Origin: Rhizosphaericola sp047606825
GTDB taxonomy: Bacteria; Bacteroidota; Bacteroidia; Chitinophagales; Chitinophagaceae
Direction of reading: 5' to 3'
Length of the DNA: 49,106 bases
Assembly (NCBI GenBank): GCA_047606825.1
Contig: JASGDY010000107.1
Span: forward strand, 1-49,106
Every line of letters begins with the position of its first letter. Within the stretch, counting starts at the first letter, position 1. The position numbers and the translations under genes were made by a program. The notes under the pieces were generated by a model. That model worked only from the letters and a program-made list of their open reading frames with translations, ran no database searches and was not told where the DNA came from. Shown in pieces: positions 34,739 to 44,119 of this stretch.

Positions 34739-35986
34739 TCAATTAGGCGAGGCATAGGCCAATCCGTCAAGATCATAGACGATTTTCCCGTTCCGGATAG
34801 TCATTTTGCACACCAGTTTTTTATCGGTTGACAACCTTATGCCCTTATAGTCAAAAAGTCTGAAATCTCCTTTTTCCAGTTCAAGCAGGGCAATATCGGC
34901 ACAGCCGCCCTCTTTCAGGATGCCCAGTTCAGGATGCCGTATTTCCCGGGCAGGATTGACCGTAACGGCAGCAATGACCTCGTTGAGCGGCATTCCCATC
35001 GCCAAGAACTTGTCCATTGTCGTGAGAATGTCCTTCATTGCGGCATTCATGCTTTCCCGATGCAGGTCGGTGCTGATGGAATTGGGGTAAAAATGCTGCT
35101 GCATTGCGGGTATAGCCTGCGAAAAAGCGAAGCTGATACCACCGTATCCCACGTCGAAAATGATTCCCCGTTTCCTGGCTTCCCACACATACTGGGGTAT
35201 CTTTCCTGAGACGGTATCAACGATAGATTCCCGGGTTTCTCCTAGTTGGGCGTAGCAGTGCGTAAAAATATCAGCGGGTCGCATATGGTCGAAGAAAAGT
35301 TCCCGGAGTGGGAGATAAGGTGTCGTGCCACCGAAATCAACCATGACCGGGAGCGTGTCCCCGACCATGCCGGATGCGGCCACTGCATGGTCGACGGGCA
35401 CCCAGTTATGACCCTCATAATGTGCAACCTTAAAACCGACGATGTCCTGCGGATTGGCGGCGGCGACGGCCGCTGCGTCTCTGGCGTCCATATCGGCGGT
35501 GTCCTGTTCATATTTTCCGCCGCGCATTCCCTCGCCAACGATGTTTAGGAATGCCAGTATGCGGGTTTGGGCATTGTCGATTGTCTGTTTTTTGAACAAG
35601 GGAAAGGTCTTCCAACCCGAGCTTCCGGCATCTACGGCAGTCGTGACGCCGTTCCTAAATGTGAAACCATCCGGTTGCAGCGCATTGGGACCGTCCATAT
35701 ACGCCTGGTCCATGTGGGATCCCCAGAAAAAATGTGTATGCAAGTCGATTAAACCCGGAGTGACGAGTAATCCTTTAGCGGCAATGACCTTCGCTGCTTT
35801 CCATCCGCTGAGGTCTGGCGCAATCTTGACGATAACGCCGTCGCGTATAGCGATGTCACGTACCGCATCGGTCTTTGTCGCCGGGTCGATGACATGACCT
35901 TTGGAGAGTATAATGTCTACTTTTACCTGGGCGGCGGCACTTGCCACCATTGCCCACAAAACAAATGAAATAACTGTCTTTTTCAT
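34739..35986 (-). CDS. Exported amidohydrolase/deacetylase-family metallohydrolase
   Basis: The protein is 415 residues with a Sec signal peptide (about 1-20, ending SAAAQ). It is a TIM-barrel amidohydrolase: metal ligands His83 and His85 in DLHTHF, probable bridging Lys186 in VGFKVAHYEGH, His243 in IFTHCY and Asp307 in ISTDLH. The family (Atu3266/EF0837 type) includes hydrolases of acylated hydroxy- or amino-carboxylates, often encoded beside SelA-like proteins. Here a deacylation of an N-acyl amino compound would feed the PLP enzyme two genes downstream. It starts 6 bp after the SusD stop, so it is in the same operon. Confidence 0.82.
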   Translation of the reverse strand: MKKTVISFVLWAMVASAAAQVKVDIILSKGHVIDPATKTDAVRDIAIRDGVIVKIAPDLSGWKAAKVIAAKGLLVTPGLIDLHTHFFWGSHMDQAYMDGPNALQPDGFTFRNGVTTAVDAGSSGWKTFPLFKKQTIDNAQTRILAFLNIVGEGMRGGKYEQDTADMDARDAAAVAAANPQDIVGFKVAHYEGHNWVPVDHAVAASGMVGDTLPVMVDFGGTTPYLPLRELFFDHMRPADIFTHCYAQLGETRESIVDTVSGKIPQYVWEARKRGIIFDVGYGGISFAFSQAIPAMQQHFYPNSISTDLHRESMNAAMKDILTTMDKFLAMGMPLNEVIAAVTVNPAREIRHPELGILKEGGCADIALLELEKGDFRLFDYKGIRLSTDKKLVCKMTIRNGKIVYDLDGLAYASPN

Positions 35987-35992
35987 GCGCGT

Positions 35993-37540
35993 TTAATTTT
36001 CTACATCCCACCATATTCTGGTAAGGAAATCGTCAGCACCCTGATTGGCGATGGCGGTGTTATAGTTCTCTGCATTGAGGTTTTGTTCGGATACGGGATA
36101 GAGCATTCTCCGGAATATCTTGCCGCCGGTAATATTGCCAGTATAGTTGTTGGGGGTAAGAGCTGGATAGCCAGTCCTGCGGTACGACGTGAAAGACTCT
36201 ACCGGGTCTGTTACCAGTTCTACCCATAGTTCCGTATATATCTGCTCGAGTTGTTCTGCCATAGTGCCGGACGTATTGAGAGGGTGTGCGCTGATATAGC
36301 CTGCAATATCCGAAGTGCTGATGACGCCGTAACTTCCATAGTTGGCCCAGCGTTCCATTGCCGCTGTGATACCATCCTGATAGAGGGTCTCTGCACTGTA
36401 TTGGGTGTACCAGCCCCGCAATGCCGCCTCTGCCAGGAGAAAACGGACTTCTGCCACACCCAACAGGTACAATGGCCCATCCAGCTTGAGGATTGTGTTT
36501 TGGTTGGGTTCAGAATATGTTACAAAATCTGAGGGCTTGGAACTGAGTGTGGCAGGCATTCCTTTTTGGATGCTCGCGGAAGTATCGGCCGTGCCATCAA
36601 CATACACAACGGAAAGCACTTTCAGGCGGGGATCGTTGTAATTTTTGAGATGACTGATAAATACATCTTGATATTTGCCACCCTCTGGATTGTTGGTACC
36701 ATCGGCGTATATATAGTCAGCGTTGTAAAGACTATATGCCAATGGATTTTTATTGATCGTTTGGCCAGAAGACACATAATTGGTAATGGCTGCGGCATCC
36801 GACTCGTCCATAATCAGGTCGCCACTAGTGGCTTTTTCTACCCATACTTCGGCTGCGGCAATATCGACTTTGGTCATGCGCATACCTAAACGTAGCATCA
36901 GGCTTCTGGCAAATTTTTGCCACTGTGTGGCATTGCCTCCATAGAGAAGATCGGCGGAGGAAAAAGTGGAGGAGTTGCCATCCAGCATAGCTATGGCGGT
37001 GGACAGCTCATTGAGCATATCGCTGTATATCGCCTGCTGTCGGTCATACGCCGGTTTATAGTTGCTGGAAGTATAGCCCTCGCCAGCCTGTGAATAGGGA
37101 ACGTCGCCATACAAGTCGGTCAGCCGCGAAAAGCAATAGACGCGCCATATCTTAGCGATGGCCAGCTCGACATGGTTGCCCGCCGAGTCTTCCCGCAGCG
37201 TTTCAACAACCTGGTGGATCTGGTTAATCTCATTCGGATAGCCATTGGTAAAACTGGCATACGACTGCGCGTACTGGCTTGCAACGTATTTAGAGCCAAA
37301 ACCTGCGACATCGTTGTAACTGGTTGTGTATTGCATGGTCCCCATCAGGAGCATCAGTATATTGCCCGCCCCATTGTATTGGGACAAGGTAAACATATAC
37401 GCCGGGGTCAGCACGCTGGTGGCATCGGGATTGGTATTGAGTTCTTCAAAATTTTTGGTACAGGCCGCCAATCCAAATATCAACAGCATGACGGCAAGCA
37501 AATAGCTCCTCACGTTGGCTTTTTTATATATAGTAATCAT
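35993..37540 (-). CDS. SusD/RagB-family surface lipoprotein (SusD-like)
   Basis: The protein is 515 residues with a leader ending LAACTKN, a clear lipobox. FEELNTNPDATSVLTP near the mature N-terminus, RLTDLYGDVPYSQAGEG and the late YTELWVELVTDPVESFTSYRRTGYPAL segment are those of SusD-like/RagB proteins. It is the substrate lid for the SusC-like receptor encoded 35 bp upstream. It is directly followed by the amidohydrolase gene, linking uptake with intracellular-side processing in the periplasm. Confidence 0.93.
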   Translation of the reverse strand: MITIYKKANVRSYLLAVMLLIFGLAACTKNFEELNTNPDATSVLTPAYMFTLSQYNGAGNILMLLMGTMQYTTSYNDVAGFGSKYVASQYAQSYASFTNGYPNEINQIHQVVETLREDSAGNHVELAIAKIWRVYCFSRLTDLYGDVPYSQAGEGYTSSNYKPAYDRQQAIYSDMLNELSTAIAMLDGNSSTFSSADLLYGGNATQWQKFARSLMLRLGMRMTKVDIAAAEVWVEKATSGDLIMDESDAAAITNYVSSGQTINKNPLAYSLYNADYIYADGTNNPEGGKYQDVFISHLKNYNDPRLKVLSVVYVDGTADTSASIQKGMPATLSSKPSDFVTYSEPNQNTILKLDGPLYLLGVAEVRFLLAEAALRGWYTQYSAETLYQDGITAAMERWANYGSYGVISTSDIAGYISAHPLNTSGTMAEQLEQIYTELWVELVTDPVESFTSYRRTGYPALTPNNYTGNITGGKIFRRMLYPVSEQNLNAENYNTAIANQGADDFLTRIWWDVEN

Positions 37541-37575
37541 TGTGGTAAGATTAAAAAATTGAGAAAATAACAGCC

Positions 37576-40500
37576 TTAGAAATTGACCATGAAATTGATA
37601 CCTATGTTTTTTGTGCGCGGCAGACCAAATGACTCTATCCCTTGTGCGGCACCGTTGGTAATGCTGGTTTCCGGATCGAAATTGTCTGTTTTCTTGTACA
37701 GTATCAGCAGATTCCTGGCTATGAGAGAAACAGTTGCACTTTTGAATAAAGAGCCGCTTTTTAACGGAACGTTATAGGACAGGACGACTTGCCGCAACTT
37801 GATGAAACTACCATCATGGACAAACAGTTCGGAATAACTCTTATAGTTGTCATAGTAGCTCCTCAGGGATGCAACCGGAATGGTGTTGCTATATGCCTCG
37901 CCGGTTTGGTCCACACCGCTTACTTCCAGTCCGTTTTCACGCCCGCCCAACGTCATTTTATGCAGCCCCATACGTGTGCCATAGACATCTGTTACGGAAA
38001 ATACCTTGTTGCCAAATTTCCCGTCGAGCAGGATATTTAATCCAAAACGCTTATACCGGAACTCGTTGGAAAGACCTGCCGTGTATGGCGGTACGCCATT
38101 CCCTAGCACTTCCAGCCCGGACTGCACGGGATAGCCAGTACTGCTGTTGAATATAACCTGTCCCGCGTCGTTGCGTGCCATTCTAGTGCCGACGATTACG
38201 CCGTATGGCTGCCCCAGCATATTGTCTATATAGGCACCCCCGCTAGTAGAATTGCCTAATTGTATCAAGTCAAGACCCTCGGTCAGTTTATCTACGCGGT
38301 TTTTGTTGTAGGCAAAGTTGAACGAGCTGTTCCACTGGAAATTAGTGGATCTGATGGGTTTGCCTGTGAGAAGTAACTCAATCCCCTGGTTGGACACCGC
38401 TCCTGCATTAAGGATAGAATAGTTGTATCCGGAGGCTACGGATATGGCTGTCGTTACGATGTCGTCCGTTGTTTTTCTTTTATACCATGTGACATCGATT
38501 CCGAGTCTGCTGTTCAGCATTTGCAGTTCAAAGCCGCCCTCATATGTCGTTGACAAGAGTGGCTTCAAGTTTTTGTTGGCTATTGTGGAGCTGCTGACAT
38601 TTTGCAATGGGAGCGTCGAGGAATTGACCATGCTGTAAGCAATATTGATTACGTAGGGATCGGGCGTGGCACCACCGACCTGTGCCCAAGATGTTCTCAA
38701 CTTGAAATAATTAATTGCCTGTGGCAGCGCAATCAGCTTATGCAACAATATGCTACCTCCGACGGATGGGTAGAAGATGGAATTGTGGTCCAGGCTCAGG
38801 GTAGAAAACCAGTCATTACGTCCGGTAAAGGAAAGGAAAGCTAGGTCTTTGAACGCTATATCCAGAGAGCCGAATGCCGAATTGGTCTCTGTATGCTGCG
38901 TAAGTGGTGTAGTCGTATAGCTTTCTAGATTGGTCAGGCTATAAAAATAAGGGACGATGAAATTTTGTCCAGAGAAACTGATCTGCTTGTTAGAAAACTT
39001 GCGTTTGTTAACGCCTCCCAGCAGATTGAAGCTAAAGTTTTCTCCTATGGTGGGTGTATAGTTGACGGTAAGCATAGAGTTGGTCTCCGCGAGATCGGAT
39101 TTAATCTGTATTAGTTGGCCCAGCGGTACGTACAGCGTGCCATAAGGTAGTATATACTGGTAGTTGTAATTGTATTGGTCCTGACTGATGACACCTTTTA
39201 CCGCTAGGTTGTCGAGTAATTTGTACTCGGTGGAAAACTGACCGATAAACCGGTTTTTGTCATCTGCTTCCTTGACTTTGTTGACGACGAAATAACCATT
39301 AGAGGCAATATTGGCATCATTCCACGCGATTTCGTTGCCAAGGGAGTCGTATCCAGGCTTTAGCCAGCGGACGTCGGCCGTATTGGCAATCATGAAAGGT
39401 AGCCAGTTGGGGTTGCCTAATGCATCGCCGGCAGTAGCCCGGTTGGTACCTTTTTCATAGTTGTATTGCGCCATCGCGGTAAAACTCAATTTGGGAGAAA
39501 GTTTGCCCGCTACGTTAAGGTTAAAGGTTTTCCTGTCAAATTTGGAGTTGGGGAGAATGGATTTTGCATTAAGGTCCATCATGGAGAAGCGGTAAGTGAT
39601 ATTAGTGTTGCCTCCCGATATAGCCAGTGAGTTGTTATAGGTCTGCCCGGTTTGGTAAAAATGTTTCAAGTTGTCTTTTACCGCACTGTACGGGTGTTCC
39701 TCTCCGTCTGCGGCGATATAGGTGCTTCCATCTATCTTAGCACCAAATGAACGGCGACCGGTTGCAATAGCTTCCTGCTGGGTAGTAGGCTTGGCACCGC
39801 CATCGCCCTGGCCGTATTCATATTGCCAGTCGGGATAGACTGCAATATTGTCAAACGTTGCACTTCCGTTGTACGTAATGCCCAGCCCAGTATTGTTGCG
39901 TCCTTTCTTAGTCGTGATGAGGATGACACCGTTGGCAGCCAGAGAGCCGTATAAGGCGGCGGCCGCGCCGCCTTTCAGTACGGAGATAGACTCGATATCA
40001 TCTGGATTGATACCACCGATGCCATCTCCTCTGTCCACATTGCCGATCAGCCCATTGGGTGTGGAACTGCCGCCAGGAACGGTGTTGTCCATGGGCATGC
40101 CATTGATGACATACAAAGGTTGGTTGGCTCCGGTCAGCGAGCCATTGCCTCGTATGATAATCCTGCTGGAGCCGCCCGGACCAGTAGAGATGCCGGTCGC
40201 ATTGACACCTGCAACCTTGCCACTAAGCGCGTTGGCTACATTGTTTTCCTTTGCCTGTGTGAGTTCATTACCTTTAACCTCTGCCACATCGTAGACCACG
40301 GCACTCTTTTTTCTGGAAATACCCAATGCCGTGACAACCAGTTCTTCCAGGTTTTTGGGCTGTGCGACCATGACTATTCTAGGGCTTTTGCCATCATAGA
40401 CCCATTCCTGGTCTGTATAGCCCAGCATTTTTACTTTAATTGTGTCGCCGTTTTGTACATTGACGGTAAACTCGCCTTGATCGTTTGTATAAGTGGCAGC

Positions 40501-41037
40501 GGTACTTCCATTGAGCAGAATCGCAGCGCCTGCGATAGGCTTGCCAGACGAATCGACCACTTTGCCGGTGACCTCTTCATTGCCGGGTATGGAAAAAGAC
40601 GCTTTATAGATGTTGGAAACGTTTCGTTTGACAGTTTCCGATGCTGCGCTGTCAAGCTCTTTTTTCCTGATGATGACCACGCCGTTCCTGACAGAATATG
40701 TCAATGCCGTATTTTTTAACAACTGATGAAGCGCGACATCGAGGGAGACACTGTTGAATTGGACGGTTTCGTCTTGATAGGAGATGACGTCTTCGTCTTT
40801 GTACAGAAAATGGATATGGTTCTTCCTACTGATTTTCTCTAACAGATAAGAGAGCGATTTGTGCTTCTCGTTCAGGTAGATGGTCGAGTCAAAGAACGCA
40901 TAGCCCTGTATGATGTTGAGGCAAAGGCAAAACAGAAAAAACCTTTTAAGTCCGCGTGAGCAGCCAACGATTTTCGTTTTTGGAAGCAATAGGATTCCCT
41001 GCGGACCAATATGTTGATCCGTATTGAAGATTTTCAT
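37576..41037 (-). CDS. SusC-family TonB-dependent receptor with N-terminal STN signalling domain
   Basis: The protein is 1153 residues. After a basic leader and hydrophobic stretch (about residues 31-49) it has a secretin/TonB N-terminal (STN) domain (TIYLNEKHKSLSYLLEKISRKNHIHFLYKDE to TALTYSVRNGVVIIRKK, about 52-127), a carboxypeptidase regulatory-like domain (VTGKVVDSSGKPIAGAAIL, about 156-230), a plug (ALSGKVAGVNATGISTGPGGSS, SISVLKGGAAAALYGSLAANGVILITTKKG) and the barrel. The STN domain contacts an anti-sigma factor; the upstream FecR and ECF sigma genes are its obvious partners, so substrate binding should trigger transcription. It is followed by SusD and four enzymes plus GH29. Confidence 0.95.
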   Translation of the reverse strand: MKIFNTDQHIGPQGILLLPKTKIVGCSRGLKRFFLFCLCLNIIQGYAFFDSTIYLNEKHKSLSYLLEKISRKNHIHFLYKDEDVISYQDETVQFNSVSLDVALHQLLKNTALTYSVRNGVVIIRKKELDSAASETVKRNVSNIYKASFSIPGNEEVTGKVVDSSGKPIAGAAILLNGSTAATYTNDQGEFTVNVQNGDTIKVKMLGYTDQEWVYDGKSPRIVMVAQPKNLEELVVTALGISRKKSAVVYDVAEVKGNELTQAKENNVANALSGKVAGVNATGISTGPGGSSRIIIRGNGSLTGANQPLYVINGMPMDNTVPGGSSTPNGLIGNVDRGDGIGGINPDDIESISVLKGGAAAALYGSLAANGVILITTKKGRNNTGLGITYNGSATFDNIAVYPDWQYEYGQGDGGAKPTTQQEAIATGRRSFGAKIDGSTYIAADGEEHPYSAVKDNLKHFYQTGQTYNNSLAISGGNTNITYRFSMMDLNAKSILPNSKFDRKTFNLNVAGKLSPKLSFTAMAQYNYEKGTNRATAGDALGNPNWLPFMIANTADVRWLKPGYDSLGNEIAWNDANIASNGYFVVNKVKEADDKNRFIGQFSTEYKLLDNLAVKGVISQDQYNYNYQYILPYGTLYVPLGQLIQIKSDLAETNSMLTVNYTPTIGENFSFNLLGGVNKRKFSNKQISFSGQNFIVPYFYSLTNLESYTTTPLTQHTETNSAFGSLDIAFKDLAFLSFTGRNDWFSTLSLDHNSIFYPSVGGSILLHKLIALPQAINYFKLRTSWAQVGGATPDPYVINIAYSMVNSSTLPLQNVSSSTIANKNLKPLLSTTYEGGFELQMLNSRLGIDVTWYKRKTTDDIVTTAISVASGYNYSILNAGAVSNQGIELLLTGKPIRSTNFQWNSSFNFAYNKNRVDKLTEGLDLIQLGNSTSGGAYIDNMLGQPYGVIVGTRMARNDAGQVIFNSSTGYPVQSGLEVLGNGVPPYTAGLSNEFRYKRFGLNILLDGKFGNKVFSVTDVYGTRMGLHKMTLGGRENGLEVSGVDQTGEAYSNTIPVASLRSYYDNYKSYSELFVHDGSFIKLRQVVLSYNVPLKSGSLFKSATVSLIARNLLILYKKTDNFDPETSITNGAAQGIESFGLPRTKNIGINFMVNF

Positions 41038-41089
41038 ACTTTTGTTAAGTTAGTGATTAGTAAATAAGATGATTAATCCGCTAATTTTA

Positions 41090-41123
41090 CCGTAATGTGT
41101 ACCAGGCATTACGGTTTTTTTAT
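41090..41123. terminator. Hairpin between fecR and the SusC gene
   Basis: CCGTAATG (41090-41097) pairs with CATTACGG (41107-41114). On the plus strand it is followed by seven T residues; on the minus strand, the direction of the genes, the following tract is weak (TAAAATT). It may partly separate the sigma/anti-sigma transcript from the SusC operon. Confidence 0.55.
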
Positions 41124-41158
41124 TAAGTGTGTCTGTCTTTTTTCATATATCGTTTTTT

Positions 41159-42259
41159 TTAGTGAATAGTTATTGTTTCCTGTATGCCTTTTTTTACGAT
41201 TTGAATATTATAGTCCGAAAGGTCGTTGAGTATATCGACAACAGCGTCGACCGAAAGGTTGTTGGGTAACTGACCGGTGAAAGTTTTGTAACTGCGGTCA
41301 TGCGGAATATCCAGACGTACACCATACCAATAGGCAATCTGCTCCAATACTATATCCATCCGCTCTTCGCTGAATGCAAAAGCGGTAGCGTTGATGTACT
41401 GGTCGTCCATGCGACTGGTTTCGGATACGGTCTTGCGTATTATATTTCCCTTGTAGATGGCAAGCTGTTCTCCGGCATGCAGCGGTACGCGGCGTACCGC
41501 TACTTCCCCCTCCTTGACGGCGACATCCATTCTGTTGTCGTCCCGGTAGTGTCTTATGTAAAAAACAGTTCCGAGGTCCTTGATCGTGTCCCGGCCTGCT
41601 ATGATATCCATGGGACGAGCGGCATCGTGCTTTACCGAAAATTTTCCGGAGCCGGAGAGCGCCATCCGCCTACGGCTTCTGAAATCAGCGTTGAAAGCTA
41701 GGCTGCTATTGGCATTCAGGATGCAAGTGGTGCCGTCGTTCATCACGACATGCAACACTTTCCTGCTTGGGACGTGCATATACATCAGTTCCCCTGGTGC
41801 ATCAGTGCCTGTAATCTTTACCGTATCGTGTTGTTTGATGACTGTCATACCGCGTTCTGTCCGGACGTTAAAGTCCTCGTTCCAATTACATACATATTGT
41901 TTCTTTTGGTTGCCCCATACGATTGTTTCGCTGTTGTACGACGAGGATGCGCGGTTGTCTTGCCCATTCAGAAAGGCCACCATGTCAACCGGCATTTCTT
42001 TCATACGTATATGTTCCCAATACAAGCCTCCCGCGAGGATTACCAGGGAAAATACTGCTGCTGCCTGTATCCACCGCACAATATCTTTTTTCCGTTTTTC
42101 GATACCGATCCTCGTGCTTATGCCGTTCCAAATCCTATCTTCAAGCGCGTCGTTCAAATCATCATCCCGTAACGAGTCAATGGAAGAATAATCTTTGGAA
42201 GAAGCTTCTCCTTGCTGGATGGGGATAATCGGTGCTTTCGATCCTATGGATGATCTCAT
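41159..42259 (-). CDS. FecR-family anti-sigma factor
   Basis: The protein is 366 residues. A short cytoplasmic part (1-~62) with a charged region precedes one transmembrane helix (about 65-83, IQAAAVFSLVILAGGLYW), then a periplasmic FecR domain (KVLHVVMNDGTTCILNANSSLAFNADF, VFYIRHYRDDNRMDVAVKEGEVAVR) and a C-terminal STN-like DUF4974 domain (FAFSEERMDIVLEQIAYWYGVRL to SDYNIQIVKK). It holds the ECF sigma factor inactive until the STN domain of the SusC receptor signals. It lies between the sigma gene (58 bp upstream) and SusC. Confidence 0.92.
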   Translation of the reverse strand: MRSSIGSKAPIIPIQQGEASSKDYSSIDSLRDDDLNDALEDRIWNGISTRIGIEKRKKDIVRWIQAAAVFSLVILAGGLYWEHIRMKEMPVDMVAFLNGQDNRASSSYNSETIVWGNQKKQYVCNWNEDFNVRTERGMTVIKQHDTVKITGTDAPGELMYMHVPSRKVLHVVMNDGTTCILNANSSLAFNADFRSRRRMALSGSGKFSVKHDAARPMDIIAGRDTIKDLGTVFYIRHYRDDNRMDVAVKEGEVAVRRVPLHAGEQLAIYKGNIIRKTVSETSRMDDQYINATAFAFSEERMDIVLEQIAYWYGVRLDIPHDRSYKTFTGQLPNNLSVDAVVDILNDLSDYNIQIVKKGIQETITIH

Positions 42260-42317
42260 GTTATTATAGAGTTTTTTTGGGAGAAGAAGTGGTATAAGGA
42301 TTTTATATTTTTTTTAT

Positions 42318-42869
42318 TTATATATATCTTTTCAGCAGTTTCATTGCGTAGTATAGTTGTTTTTTTACTGTACCTTCTGCTATATCCATTATTTTACTAA
42401 TTTGTTTATAGGAGAGTCCGCGTTCTTTGCGGAGGACAAAAACGTTCTGCATTTGTTCGGGCATTTTCCGGATGGTTTTATTGATGCGCATCTGCATTTC
42501 CCTGTAAGCCAGGTTTTTCATATAGATGTTTTCCTCTGAGGTTTCGATTGCATTGTCCTGCATCTCGTTTTGTTCCACAATCGGTCTTTTTTGGTTTTGT
42601 CGAACCCATCGTAGGTAATTGTTTTTTGCGGAAGTTTTCAGGTAGCCGACAATGGAGTCGTTGATCTGGATAGAATCCTTGTACTTCCAAAGCTGGAGAA
42701 AGGTTTCCTGGATAATGTCTTCTGTCAGGTTTTTGTTGTGGGTAAATGAAAAAATATAGACATACAGTTCTTTCCAATCTCGACGGTATATCAATTCTAA
42801 GGCTTCGTCCTTGTTTTTCCCTAATAAGCCGATCAAGACATCGTCATCCATCTTGTTATTGCTGTCCAT
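42318..42869 (-). CDS. ECF RNA polymerase sigma factor
   Basis: The protein is 183 residues. Region 2 is visible (WKELYVYIFSFTHNKNLTEDIIQETFLQLWKYKDS, with the DIIQETF promoter-binding helix) and so is region 4 (MPEQMQNVFVLRKERGLSYKQISKIMDIAEGTVKKQLYYAMKLLKRYI). It belongs to the Bacteroidota FecI-like group paired with FecR. It should direct transcription of the SusC operon downstream on sensing of the imported substrate. Its own promoter lies in 42870-43100 and is not recognisable. Confidence 0.95.
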   Translation of the reverse strand: MDSNNKMDDDVLIGLLGKNKDEALELIYRRDWKELYVYIFSFTHNKNLTEDIIQETFLQLWKYKDSIQINDSIVGYLKTSAKNNYLRWVRQNQKRPIVEQNEMQDNAIETSEENIYMKNLAYREMQMRINKTIRKMPEQMQNVFVLRKERGLSYKQISKIMDIAEGTVKKQLYYAMKLLKRYI

Positions 42870-43220
42870 AATGCAAATTAAATTTAAATTGTACTATCCG
42901 AACACAGCCGGTCATCCTGTCGGAGAGTGGTAAACGAAATAGTTGTCTTTCAGTCTGATAAAGATAGCCATAATCTGCTATTTTATACAAATTGATGCTG
43001 TGATGCACATAGGATTTCTTATATATAGATAAAATTGTTATATGTATGGAGGTGTTCCAATCGGCAAGATTGGTTGTCCCGGCAAAGAATAGCGAAGGAA
43101 GATTTTTCATGCTGGGTCATATTATTTTCCCGATTTCGAAAACGGGGAAAGTTAGGATTGCACTATATTTGACACGCTTTTTTATTAGTCCATTAATTTT
43201 ATAAACTGTCAAGATTATTC
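42870..43220. other. 351-bp divergent intergenic region
   Basis: It lies between the ECF sigma gene (minus) and etfB (plus). The right end holds the etfB promoter candidate. I see no gene or clear repeat in the rest. Confidence 0.5.
43164..43171 (+). promoter_or_regulatory. -7 box of the etfBA operon
   Basis: TATATTTG is a perfect TAnnTTTG match. A start near 43177 would give a leader of about 44 nt to etfB. No good -33 TTG is present at the usual distance. Confidence 0.45.
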
Positions 43221-43964
43221 ATGAAGATTCTTGTGACCATCAGCAAAACCCCGGATACGACCTCCAAAGTCGCATTTACGGACAACAATACGCAGTACGA
43301 CACGACGGGCGTACAGTGGATCATCAACCCTTACGACGAATGGTATTCGTTGGTCAAGGCCGTCGAGTTGAAAGAAAAAGACCCTTCCACGACGATACAT
43401 ATCATCACGGTGGGCGATGCCAGCAACGACGCCATTCTCCGCAAGGCCCTTTCCATCGGTGGCGATGAAGCCATACGCGTCAACAAGGTCGCGGCCGAGC
43501 CATTCGACATTGCGGCGCAGCTCGCACAGGTTGCCAAAGACGGCGGTTATGACCTCATCTTTACCGGCAAGGAATCCATCGACTACAACGCCGCATCGGT
43601 CGGCGCGCTGTTGGCGGAGATGCTCGATTTGCCGTTTGTCCCATTGTCTACCAAACTGGATATCAACGGCTCATCCGCAACGATTGCCCGCGAAATCGAA
43701 GGCGGCGAGGAAACCGACGAGATCGCACTGCCTTTCGTCATCGGGACGACCAAAGGCATGGCGGAACAACGCATTCCCAATATGCGCGGCATCATGGCAG
43801 CCCGTTCCAAACCTTTGAAAGTCGTGGAGCCCGTCGCTACGGAAACGCAAGTGCAGGTCGTCAGCTATGAATTGCCACCCGCCAAGTCCGGTGTCAAGTT
43901 ATTTGAACCCGGCCATGAAGCGGAATTGGTAAAGGTATTACACGAAAAAGAAAAAGTGATTTAG
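43221..43964 (+). CDS. etfB: Electron transfer flavoprotein subunit beta
   Basis: The protein is 247 residues, the normal length. MKILVTISKTPDTTSKVAF, the AMP-binding segment GYDLIFTGKESIDYNAASVGALLAEMLDLP, and REIEGGEETDEIALPFVIGTTKGMAEQRIPNMRGIM (the recognition loop and its flank) are characteristic. It pairs with EtfA to carry electrons from acyl-CoA dehydrogenases and related flavoproteins to the quinone pool. etfA follows on the same strand after a 155-bp gap with a long inverted repeat. Confidence 0.97.
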   Translation: MKILVTISKTPDTTSKVAFTDNNTQYDTTGVQWIINPYDEWYSLVKAVELKEKDPSTTIHIITVGDASNDAILRKALSIGGDEAIRVNKVAAEPFDIAAQLAQVAKDGGYDLIFTGKESIDYNAASVGALLAEMLDLPFVPLSTKLDINGSSATIAREIEGGEETDEIALPFVIGTTKGMAEQRIPNMRGIMAARSKPLKVVEPVATETQVQVVSYELPPAKSGVKLFEPGHEAELVKVLHEKEKVI

Positions 43965-43970
43965 ACTATC

Positions 43971-44068
43971 GTTACAGGTTTTCACACAACGAAACAAAGA
44001 AAACAACGTTGTTCCCTTTGTTTCCATAGTGTCTTTGTGTGAAAATATAAAAACCGGAAACCTGTAAC
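43971..44068. repeat. Nested inverted repeat between etfB and etfA
   Basis: Four sets of complementary segments lie in order: 43971-43978/44061-44068, 43979-43989/44035-44045, 43991-43999/44016-44024, and the palindrome AACAACGTTGTT at 44002-44013. Together they can form one long imperfect hairpin filling the gap. It could reduce readthrough to etfA, adjust RNA stability, or be a mobile element remnant. Confidence 0.8.
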
Positions 44069-44119
44069 AAAAAGCATTATCAAATCACCAAATTATCTAA
44101 TTATCAAATTAAAAAAGAT

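Noticed and set aside
41090..41123. Riboswitch in the leader of the SusC gene
   Set aside because: Only a simple stem is seen; no conserved aptamer core is recognisable.
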